Positions 11,557 through 20,498 of a stretch of 64,000 bases of DNA are shown here, piece by piece. The notes below the pieces were generated by a model. The model was given only the letters and a program-made list of their open reading frames with translations, searched no databases and was not told the DNA's origin. Positions within the stretch are counted from its first letter, which is position 1. Each line of letters begins with the position of its first letter. The stretch spans positions 453,016 to 517,015 of the forward strand of contig RPFO01000078.1 of NCBI GenBank assembly GCA_009746045.1, read 5' to 3'. Origin of the DNA: Mesostigma viride (Eukaryota; Streptophyta; Mesostigmatophyceae; Mesostigmatales; Mesostigmataceae). The translations under genes and the position numbers were made by a program.

Positions 11557-11705
11557 ATGGTATCGGAGGAACTTCAGTAGGTAGTGAACGAGACGACTAT
11601 CCCTTGCCACATACACCTGTTCAAGACCCCTTCCGCGTCCAGGAACAAGAAGTCGACACTTCCTTGATAGGTAATGGGCGGGTCGCCTTCAAGCTAGGAG
11701 AGTAG
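11403..11705 (+). CDS. LTR-leader ORF (100 aa, Arg/Gly/Ser-rich)
   Basis: An ATG inside the LTR opens a 100-codon frame through the LTR end and the primer-binding site into the leader, ending KLGE-stop at 11705. Chromo-3 has a frame of identical length (59754-60056) with many substitutions but no indels. Conserved features are the start MAYYSNTYVNALRSAPSRSS, an RGRGGGR patch and a GNGRVA..KLGE end. The length conservation suggests selection on the protein, although part of the conservation could reflect LTR function. No known domain is recognised. The short basic RG-rich patch could bind RNA (inference). Confidence 0.5.
   Translation: MAYYSNTYVNALRSAPSRSSFARGLSRGGLTSLGSIRPIRGRGGGRYPRRDNGIGGTSVGSERDDYPLPHTPVQDPFRVQEQEVDTSLIGNGRVAFKLGE
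11558..11572 (+). other. Primer-binding site
   Basis: TGGTATCGGAGGAAC begins one base after the LTR end. The first bases resemble the initiator-methionine tRNA site used by many LTR elements (TGGTATC...). Chromo-3 has the same sequence, and Chromo-1 has TGGTTCCGGAGGAAC. The tRNA identity is inferred from the first seven bases only. Confidence 0.6.
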
Positions 11706-12089
11706 TGCTGCCCGTTTCGGGACACGCTCTACCTAGAAGCTAGACCTGCTCACAGCGGATAAATCCTTTCGTAGTTAGCCTGTCCTTCGCCTTGTTTTCC
11801 TGCTTACGGTTGTTTCCTGTCTTAGATAGGGGAGTATTACTGTTCGGAACGATTAGCGTCGCAGTACCTACACCTTTTTTCCTTGTGCTGCTGCTTTATT
11901 AGACGGCCGCACCCGCAGAGTTACGGGGCGCTGTGTTAGGACGAGCGCTGGGATATCCGGCCGCTGACTTAGGACGAGAGCTGGAAACTTCCGCCCTCCT
12001 TCTTCTTTCGGTGATCCAGATCGTCCAGCTAAGTCGCCTACCCCTACCTCGTCTAGCTTGACATCACAAGACACGCCAGGTGAGTTATC

Positions 12090-12481
12090 ATGAGTCAACG
12101 TCGTGTTTTTACTGCGCCTTCCCATTCATCTAGTGATAATAGTTTAGCTAAGTATTACGTAGTTATTACCCCTCAATGGTCAGCCATTTTCCTCCTTGGT
12201 CAGATGCTAGGAAGATAGTGCAAAATCGTACATATAATGTAATTAGGTATAAGAAATTTGTTACCTTCGAGGAAGCTCAACAATTCCTTATAGACCATAG
12301 CGTATCAGATCTAGGCCTACACGTACGTTCTACTCCTCATGGTCGCCCTCCTGTAGAAGCTCTAGATTTTGCTACCCCTCCTTCGTCTCCCCCTAAGAGG
12401 GCTGCATCCTCATCTAGCTTAGATACTCCTCTCACCTTAGAATTCGGTTCCCTATCCATTACTGTTGTTAAAAAGGATTGA
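12090..12481 (+). pseudogene. RNase H1 N-terminal/viroplasmin-like ORF, Chromo-2 copy (frameshifted)
   Basis: Same gene as at 9371-9763. The ATG at 12090 is preserved, but a one-base loss in the CTCTCTT run near 12192 shifts the frame inside the domain. The C-terminal two thirds stays in a second frame to the TGA at 12481. A good 5' splice-site match, CAG/GTGAGT, lies at 12077-12085, just before the start codon. Confidence 0.75.
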
Positions 12482-12605
12482 TTTAACTTGCTTCCTTCTT
12501 TTAAGCCATTAAAAGCTTTTTCTTTTCTTTCTTTGCCTTCTATTAGGCCTTGTCCTTTATCCTTGTTGCTTTCAGTTAGATTTTTTATCATTTACTTAAA
12601 CAAAA

Positions 12606-14330
12606 ATGGATCCAGTGGGTGGTAACCTGTCGCCTATACCTACCAATACTCCTACTATGAATAATAATAATAATAACAACAATCGTGGTAACCGACGGGA
12701 CTCACTTGAAACGGTGCACCATCTCACTCCTCAAGGTAACCTTCGTGCCTCACCTCCTTCTCCTCTTGCTGATGGTCGCCGTCGTCCCTCACTTACCCCT
12801 CCTACCTATGAACAACGTCAACGTATGCAAGTCAGATTTAGTGATGACCCTTCCCTTACCCTGAACCAGGCCCCTGCCCCTCCTGCAACCTTGGCTCAAC
12901 CCTCCAGCAGGTCCTCACTAACTAACAATGTTTTTAGGCCTCCTTCCCACCCTGTGCCTTCTAGGCCTGCTCTTAACACGGGTCGTGCCTCTGCCCCTGT
13001 CGGTCCTTCTGGGCGCCCCAGTGCAGTTCCCTTTTACCCACCTGCTTCCTGGTCCTACCCTGAGACGGCCTATGAGGCAGCCCAGGTCCCTACCCGTGTG
13101 GCTGATTTAGAAGTTAATAGTGATTTCAGCACCATGCCCTTAGATGACAGAAATTATGATCATTTTGCCTATTCCTCTCTTCGTGAGCAATATACTGTCC
13201 CCTTCTCTTATGGGCACCAGCCTGAAACGGTGGCCCCTTCTAGACCCCTACCCAAGACTTTTCCTCTTCCTTCCTTCTATCCCGCTTATATAGCAGTGGA
13301 AGATAGTGGCCCTATGGGAAAAACTGACTCCTCTAATCCCCCTAAGCCCCCTGCTCTTCCTCTCTTTGCTAACCTTCCCAAGCTGGATGTCAAGTCTACC
13401 CCTCAACAGTTTTTCACCTTTATTATGTTGCTTACCCAGAACACAGAGTCGTGGCAGAATCATAATAGGTGGCGTCTTTCTGATGCTGTATTAGTTCCTC
13501 ACTATCTCACAACCTGTATTACTCCTGAGCTTGCTAACCTCATTCAGTGTGAGTCTTTGGCCTCTCATGCCTACCCTAACTCTGTAGCAGAATTGTTTAA
13601 GCGTTTAGAGAACCATTTAGTCCCTCCTGATTCAGATTGGCAGGATAGATTAGCATTTGGTACCTTGCAGCAGGGTACTAAATCATTTAAGGAGTATATG
13701 AAAGAGTTTGATGCTCAGATGGTACGAATTAGGGATTTGTCGGGTGCAGATGTACGTGCTCGCTTCCTCCAAGGCCTCAGTAGACCCTTATTACGTGAAG
13801 TCAAGCGCCAGTTCTCTGCCTACCGTTTTACTGATCTGCCCCTCAAGCATGTGCGCCAGCATCTCTTGCGTGTAGCAGATTTCTTCACCACCCCTTCTCT
13901 TCCTACCCGTTCCCGTATTAATAATATTATCCTTACCCCTGAGGAGGAGAACTCCTATGTAGAAGAATTAGATATCTGTGTTACTGACCTTTCAGCCCTT
14001 GATGTCTCTCATATCACATGCTATCATTGCAAGGAAGTAGGTCATCTTAAACGTGAGTGCCCCAAGTTCCTTTCGGGTGCTCCCCCTCATCCCGACGCTC
14101 GCCCTCCTCGTACCCCTCAGCGTGCTCCTATTCGTCCTAATTCAGGACGCATTCCTTCAGCTACCCCTAGTAGGCTGAATGCTGTGCAGACAGGATCCCC
14201 AGGGTTCCCCTATGATAATCAGGCTCCCGCACCCTCTTCGCTCCCTCGTGACCCTCCAGCAGTGGCTTTTTCGCCAGGGTCTTCTTCGGGGTTAGTTCCT
14301 ATGGATTTGGGGGGGGAGGGGGAACAGTAG
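12606..14330 (+). CDS. gag: Chromo-2 gag, intact
   Basis: 574-residue gag running from MDPVGGNLSPIPTN to PMDLGGEGEQ-stop. The order is an Asn-rich stretch (residues about 16-26), a proline/serine-rich region (about 30-190), a helical gag core (about 215-430) and one CCHC zinc knuckle (CYHCKEVGHLKREC, about residues 474-487), then a proline-rich tail. It forms the virus-like particle and binds genomic RNA. The final codons are read through an eight-G run that is the likely slip site into pol. This is the only unbroken gag of the three Chromo copies. Confidence 0.95.
   Translation: MDPVGGNLSPIPTNTPTMNNNNNNNNRGNRRDSLETVHHLTPQGNLRASPPSPLADGRRRPSLTPPTYEQRQRMQVRFSDDPSLTLNQAPAPPATLAQPSSRSSLTNNVFRPPSHPVPSRPALNTGRASAPVGPSGRPSAVPFYPPASWSYPETAYEAAQVPTRVADLEVNSDFSTMPLDDRNYDHFAYSSLREQYTVPFSYGHQPETVAPSRPLPKTFPLPSFYPAYIAVEDSGPMGKTDSSNPPKPPALPLFANLPKLDVKSTPQQFFTFIMLLTQNTESWQNHNRWRLSDAVLVPHYLTTCITPELANLIQCESLASHAYPNSVAELFKRLENHLVPPDSDWQDRLAFGTLQQGTKSFKEYMKEFDAQMVRIRDLSGADVRARFLQGLSRPLLREVKRQFSAYRFTDLPLKHVRQHLLRVADFFTTPSLPTRSRINNIILTPEEENSYVEELDICVTDLSALDVSHITCYHCKEVGHLKRECPKFLSGAPPHPDARPPRTPQRAPIRPNSGRIPSATPSRLNAVQTGSPGFPYDNQAPAPSSLPRDPPAVAFSPGSSSGLVPMDLGGEGEQ
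14309..14322 (+). promoter_or_regulatory. Probable -1 ribosomal frameshift site, gag to pol
   Basis: The gag frame reads TTG GGG GGG GAG near its end. The heptamer G-GGG-GGG (14309-14315) fits the X-XXY-YYZ slippery rule, and a -1 shift there leads straight into the open pol frame (GLSAGGNLDRS...). The G run is also present at 7562-7569 in Chromo-1 and in Chromo-3. No downstream structure was computed. Confidence 0.65.
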
Positions 14331-14977
14331 GCCTGTCAGCCGGGGGTAACCTGGACAGGTCCTTAGATAGTACCCCAGATAAAAATTTTTGCCTGCCTGT
14401 TTTTATAACCTCTGTAGGAGCTGAATCTTCCCTACCACTACGTGTGCGTCCTCTTATGTTCTTGAATGGTGGTTTAACCGTCCCTCACACTGTTGTAGAT
14501 CCCTTCTTGCATGCTGATGAACTCTTGAATGTCTCTGTGTTGGTAGATAGCGGTGCGGCTAGCTCCTTTGTGAGCGAAGCCCTAGTTAGGCGTTTAGGAC
14601 TAGTCCCTACCCCTCACACCAAACCCGTTACTGTTCATTATGCTGATGGTCGCACCAGTCATTCTCCGGGTACGGTGTCCCTTCCCATGGTTATACAAGG
14701 ACGTACTGTCAACCTGACGGCCACTATAGGCCCTATCACTACCGCTGATGTATTACTAGGATTAGATTGGCACCAGGATAATAAGATTACTATTAATTAT
14801 GATACCATGGTCATTTGGTTTCCAGATAGCTCTTACTGGGTACCTGAACGTCATTATAGATTGGAAAATTTATCCTTGGTAGATATTACTCCTCCTACAC
14901 CTGTTGATCCTCCTGTAAGACCTATACCTGAAGTACTAATGTCCAATGATGAGTTGCGTTCTGAACTAAAGGAATAT

Positions 14978-15395
14978 CGGGGTTCTTTGAACGGAGTTTC
15001 TTCTATACGTGAATGCGGGAACAAGAGGCCGCTGGATGAGCGGCTTATAGGTCGCAGTGTTTACTCGTAGCTGTTTGGCTAGAGCTTTTGTGATTAGTAG
15101 ATGCAATATAGTGCATGGTTGAAAAATGAATTAAATAAAATGTGCGTTCCGCGCTTGGGTTGATTATACCCGGGCGGAACGGGGCGTGAGGTGCAGTGCC
15201 CCTGAAAAGAACAACCTACGCATTATTTAATACTAGCCGTGCAGATTCGGGATATTCTACCCCCGGTCTGTACGGTTAGCGTCTTACTAGCATCCACTAA
15301 ACATAAGGGTTTAATGACGTCAGTTAGCTAGGGATAAGGGAGGTTTTGCGACTAAAAGCCGCTCTGGCTGGTTTTGTCGGCCTCTTTCTTTGCTC
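14978..15395 (+). repeat. SDR-mini repeat A1
   Basis: 418 bp starting CGGGGTTCTTTGAACGG, repeated at 16361-16777. It contains a hairpin with arms CGTTCCGC and GCGGAACG. Confidence 0.9.
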
Positions 15396-16231
15396 GTTGT
15401 CGTTGCGGCGGCAGCCGCAGCTATGGGTGCTGCGGAGCAAAATCCCAAAAGCACTGGTTGCACTGGCCACTTGGCCAGTGGTGAGACTTCCAGTTGTTAA
15501 CCGGCCAGGCGTAGTTCCTCGCCCGGTTAACTAAAAGAAAAGAAAAAGATTACCTCCGGTCCGCACCTTTTCCCCAGCTTGGGGTCTTTGGTGGGCCGGA
15601 TGCCGTGACAGGTGCTCAACTGTCGCTTGGTCGGCCCAGTGCGCGAGCTGGTGCTCCGTACCTGGGGATGCTTGCACCCCGGGTTGGAGCCGGATGGCTG
15701 GCACTGGCGACCCGTGTCTCGGTCCGCGGCCTGCGGCTTTTTCTTCGGAAATTGCTGCTGGCCAGCAAACTTTGCAATTGCCTTCCGCCGAGGGGGGGGT
15801 GGTTGGGGCTGGGGACGGCGATGGGAAAAGCGTCTAAGCTAGAAATTTTTTCCCCACGCATAGAAACCTCGGGGGGAATGCGGTCTTGGCTGAACGGACT
15901 CTCGTTCAGCCAGGTGCCTGGGGCTGTGGCCTCGGGCATCCGGGCTGGCGGGGCCTGGGCTAGGTCCACGTTTTTTCTCGAAGCACCCCGGGTCTATGGG
16001 GAGACGGCCATAGCGGTACCGACTCGGGGCCCCGAGAGGGGTCATGATAGGCTGGCCGTGCGCAATCGCAGTGCAAATGCGCTGGGCCTTTTTGGGCCTG
16101 GCCATGCATCCACAGCCGCCGGGCACACGCCTCCCGATGTGGGGGGGCTCCCGTTTTGCGGCAGGGCGGTCACTTGTGACAACGAGCAAGGTGGAGTGCG
16201 GCTTCAAGGGAAAGCCAGGGCGGGGGTGATT
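15396..16231. other. SDR-mini core, no recognisable coding
   Basis: 836 bp of GC-rich sequence. Two strong hairpins are visible: CACTGGCCA/TGGCCAGTG near 15459-15480, and TGGCTGAACG/CGTTCAGCCA near 15888-15915. Open frames cross it on both strands, but none resembles a known protein. The hairpins may be structural RNA signals (inference). Confidence 0.5.
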
Positions 16232-16360
16232 GGGCAACGTACTTCATGAAGGGCCTTGAACGGCGTGCCTCCGGGCATGTCAATTAGTGTCACATGTATG
16301 CTTCCACTTATTGTTTTAATGAAGATGCTGGTTTTTGTGGGAGCTACGTGGGACATGAAT
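16232..16360 (+). repeat. SDR-mini repeat B1
   Basis: 129 bp, identical in layout to 16811-16939. It abuts A2 directly, so B1/A2 recreates the junction expected in a circular intermediate. Confidence 0.9.
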
Positions 16361-16777
16361 CGGGGTTCTTTGAACGGAGTTTCTTCTATACGTGAATGCG
16401 GGAACAAGAGGCCGCTGGATGAGCGGCTTATAGGTCGCAGTGTTTACTCGTAGCTGTTTGGCTAGAGCTTTTGTGATTAGTAGATGCAATATAGTGCATG
16501 GTTGAAAAATGAATTAAATAAAATGTGCGTTCCGCGCTTGGGTTGATTATACCCGGGCGGAACGGGGCGTGAGGTGCAGTGCCCCTGAAAAGAACAACCT
16601 ACGCATTATTTAATACTAGCCGTGCAGATTCGGGATATTCTACCCCGGTCTGTACGGTTAGCGTCTTACTAGCATCCACTAAACATAAGGGTTTAATGAC
16701 GTCAGTTAGCTAGGGATAAGGGAGGTTTTGCGACTAAAAGCCGCTCTGGCTGGTTTTGTCGGCCTCTTTCTTTGCTC
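16361..16777 (+). repeat. SDR-mini repeat A2
   Basis: 417-bp second copy of A1, differing by one base in a C run. It is followed by a 33-bp linker that begins CCCACCCACCCACCC. Confidence 0.9.
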
Positions 16778-16810
16778 CCCACCCACCCACCCTTGTCTTG
16801 GTTGCCTCTA

Positions 16811-16939
16811 GGGCAACGTACTTCATGAAGGGCCTTGAACGGCGTGCCTCCGGGCATGTCAATTAGTGTCACATGTATGCTTCCACTTATTGTTTTAATG
16901 AAGATGCTGGTTTTTGTGGGAGCTACGTGGGACATGAAT
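16811..16939 (+). repeat. SDR-mini repeat B2
   Basis: 129-bp second copy of B1. It ends CATGAAT at the junction with Chromo-2 pol sequence GGATAT. Confidence 0.9.
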
Positions 16940-19900
16940 GGATATTTATTATGTATGTTCCTTCAGTTAGAAGTACAGGAGATACCTATCCCTAATAATA
17001 GTGTGGATATAGATATAAACACAGTGGATACAATAGGAGTGGGATTTACTGAAAATGAAATAGTAAGATACATGGCTGTGATAGATTCCTCAAAGGTTTT
17101 TGAAGAAAAGACTCCTTCTTATCCTCCTCCTCGTTCTGTTTTACACCGTGTAGTTATCAAGGACGGTGCAGTTCCTACGCACTCTCCGATGTATAGAATG
17201 GGCCCTACCGAGTTAAAGGAACTAAAACAGATTTTAGTGTCATTATTAGAAGCAGGATTGATAGAGCCTAGTAACTCCCCTACTCAGCTGGTGTCCTGTT
17301 AGTTCCTAAGCCAAATGGCAAGTTTCGCCTAGTTACTGATTATAGGAAGTTGAATGATATTACTGTGAAGTCTAAATACCCTCTACCTCGTATTGATGAT
17401 ATATTTAATAAGGTTAAAGGTTCCACTTGTTTCACAGTACTGGATTGTGCGGATGGTTTTTGGCAGTTGCGGATAGCTCCTGAGGATTGCCATAAAACCG
17501 CCTTTGCTACCCCTTTTGGTCATTACCAGTTTAGAGTAGCGGCTATGGGACTCTGTAACTCGCCTGCCTCTTTTCAAATGTTAATGAATGAAGTGCTTAG
17601 ACCTGTTATGGGAAATTCTCATCTTCCTCAGGTGTCCTCTGATCTAAAGGATCCTTCCTTCTCCTCTGTTTCTTTATCTGAGCATGACCGTTCTTGTGCT
17701 CAAGCTTACTTAGATGATATTCTTATTTACTCTCCTGATTTTGAAACGCACCTACGTGATTTAAAGAAAGTATTAGAAATAATGGCTGAAAATTCTTTGT
17801 GGGCGCGCCGTGCTAAAGTGCGTTCGGGTAGGAGTGTCCCATTTTTAGGGCACGTTCTGTCAGATGCCGGGGTCGCTACCGACCCGGATAAAACTAAGTC
17901 AATTCAGGAATGGCCTACTCCTACCGACGTTAAAGGTGTACGTAGTTTCCTAGGAATTGCTTCTTACTATAGGCGTTTTATCCCGCGTTTCGCAACTATA
18001 GCAGCCCCTATTAATCATTTATTAAAGAAGGATATCCCCTTTGTTTGGAGTAGTGAATGTCAGTCGGCTTTTCAGTGCCTAAAATCCCTACTCCTTTCCC
18101 CTCCTGTACTCATCCTACCGGATACTACTAAACCCTTTGTTGTGGCTACAGATGCTAGTAAAGTAGCTATAGGTGGTGTCCTTCTCCAGGATCAGGGTCA
18201 GGGCTTACAGCCAATTGAGTATATCTCTAGGACAATGCTCCCTGCGGAGCGTAACTATCCCGTACACCAGCAGGAACTCTTAGCTGTGGTGTATTGTTGC
18301 CACGCGTGGCAGCACTTCCTTAAAGGTGCTCAATTTGATGTCTGCCTGAATGAACCCTGTGAGCTAGATCCTTATAGGTTAGTTATCCAAACGGATCATC
18401 GTCCCCTTACCCATCTTCTCTCCCAACCCAACCTTACCCCTCGGCAAGCGCGCTGGATGGAATTTTTAGCACAGTTTTCCCCTTTTAAACTTCAGTATGT
18501 CAAGGGTGTAGATAACATAGTACCAGATGCACTCTCTCGTCGTGCAGACTATTCCTTCTTCGAGGACCTTGATGTTCTCAATACTACTCTAGTTCCTACT
18601 ACTATGGGTGTAACCCCTTATGGTGAACTACCTGATGATGAATCCTATGCCTACCTCTTTCATACAGCTGTTCGCATGCCTGATCTCCTTTCTCACGTAG
18701 GACTCTCTCTCCCGTGTGAGGCCCTTCCCGTGGCCTCGGTGGGGGGGGAGGGGAAAAATAAAATTTCTATACCGCTTAGCCATATAGCGACTAGGTCAGG
18801 AAAGTCTTATGAAAACGTAGTCCCTCTAGGACCTCCCCTTCTCTTTGGCAAGGCGGTAGGAGATCTCTTTAAACCTGTTCTGGATACTTCTGTAGCGATG
18901 CCTACCTCTGATCTTGAACGCCTTATTAGTAGATTTACGGCCACTGAGCCGGAAGCATTAGCTGCCATTGCTGCACATCCCCAACAATTAGGCAAGCACC
19001 CTTGTAAATTTGTAGGTGGGTTTTTATATGTGCAGATAGCAGATTCTCCCCCTCAATGGCGCCTGTATGTCCCTCCTATCTGTCGCTCCTCCTTGCTCTT
19101 TGAGTTGCATGACTTAGCTGCTCATCAGGGTGGTAAACGGGTACGGGACCTAGTAGCCCGCTCTTATTACTGGCCTTCCCTTTATAAGGATGTAGATGAG
19201 TATGTTAGAACTTGTCAATCTTGCCAGGAAATGAAACCCAATAATGTAGGACAGATAGCAGAACCTAGGACCTTGCCTGACCCCATCATGCCTTGGGATT
19301 CTATCATGATGGATTTTGTAGGACCTTTTAGAAAGAATGATAGGGGCAATGCCCAAATCCTTGTGTTCATAGATCGTTTTACTCGTATGTGCCATCTTGT
19401 GCCGTGTCCTTTAGAACTCACCGCACGTGATTGCGCACGCCTATACCTCAATAATGTATATAGATATCATGGATTGAGTAGGCAGTTTATTAGTGATAAG
19501 GATAAATTATTTACCTCAGATTTTTGGCAGCAGTTTTTCGCTGCCATCGGTACCAAGGTTACCTACGGTACTGCCTACCACTCCTCTCCTCTCATTTAGT
19601 AGAGCGTCTTAATAGAGTAGTAGAAGAAGCGCTTAGGCACTATGTTAATGGCTCGGGTAGTGATTGGGAGGATTATTTATGTTTGGTAGAGTTCTCCCTC
19701 AACAATTGTCCCCAAGCTGCGCATGGATATACGCCCTTCTTCTTAGATACTGGTAGACAGCCCCTTACCCCTACCTCTCTCTTAGCTAGTCCTCTACGGG
19801 ACAAGGATGATGTGTCCCGAGATACTGTAGAAGGTGTACAGTCCTTACTAGATAGAATGAAAACTGCTCATGACCACGCGATCTCAGGGTACCAAAAAGC

Positions 19901-20498
19901 TCAGGCTAAGTACCTTGCTAGGTTGCGTGCCTCCTTAGATAGACGAGCACCTGAGATAGAAATAGGAGATCTAGTATTAGTAGAAGGCCCCCGTGTTGGC
20001 CGTTTTGCTCATAAGTTTGAAGCAGAACTGAAGGTCAAACTTAGGCCCGCCTTCTTAGGACCCTTCCATGTGTTGTCTAGGGTAGGAAATTTCTTATATA
20101 AAGTCGATATCCCTACCTCTGGCAAACGCATTCAAACACCTTCCATAGGAGCCAGCTTAAACTGTACCATCCTAGTACGTTCGCTGGCAGGGAGTTAGCG
20201 CCTGCCCCTTTAGAGCATAACCCTGACACTGGGGAAGTAGAAGACGAAGTAGAAAGCATCGTGGCCCATAGAGATATCAAAAAGGGCCGCGGTACCCAGC
20301 GTCAGTATAAAGTGAAGTGGATGTATGCTCGTAGTGAAGTAGATAAGGTTTGGTATACGGAGAGTGAGCTAGATGGGTGTAGTCGCCTGCTGCAGGAATA
20401 TAAAACCCTGCACAAGCTCTAGTTGTAGGCTTTCTCCTCTCTTATGTTATGTCTGCTGTCGACGGGTGGTTGGTTGTCCCCTCCCCTCCGCAGCCGTC

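Larger units (their letters stand above)
14978..16939 (+). mobile_element. SDR-mini: non-autonomous split-direct-repeat element
   Basis: 1,962-bp insertion in Chromo-2 pol with the order A1 (14978-15395), core (15396-16231), B1 (16232-16360), A2 (16361-16777), linker (16778-16810), B2 (16811-16939). A1/A2 and B1/B2 are nearly identical direct repeats. This split-direct-repeat layout is typical of PAT, Kangaroo and Ngaro-type tyrosine-recombinase retrotransposons. The core has no RT or recombinase coding, so the element must depend on enzymes supplied elsewhere. Insertion is exact and without a target duplication: the uninterrupted site can be read in Chromo-3 near 43028. Confidence 0.85.
14316..20422 (+). 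pseudogene. pol: Chromo-2 pol, interrupted by SDR-mini and frameshifted
   Basis: The protease part lies at 14316-14977 (VLVDSGAASSF, LLGLDWHQDNK). Pol then resumes after the nested element at 16940 with the RT (RLVTDYRKLND, YLDDILIYS), RNase H, integrase (HHCC finger, MDFVGPF, SDKD) and chromodomain, ending at the TAG at 20420-20422. Besides the insertion there is a one-base loss near 17280 (CCCTACT to CCTACT), a deletion near 19587 in the integrase, and a frame change near 20120. The RNase H-integrase junction is intact here with eight G (18731-18738). Between RT motif B and YLDD the protein has an insert of about 30 residues that typical Ty3/Gypsy RTs lack. Confidence 0.92.

Noticed and set aside
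15605-16249. 214-codon frame across the SDR-mini core
   Set aside because: Overlapping frames of similar length exist on both strands in this GC-rich core, and it runs into repeat B1. No domain seen.
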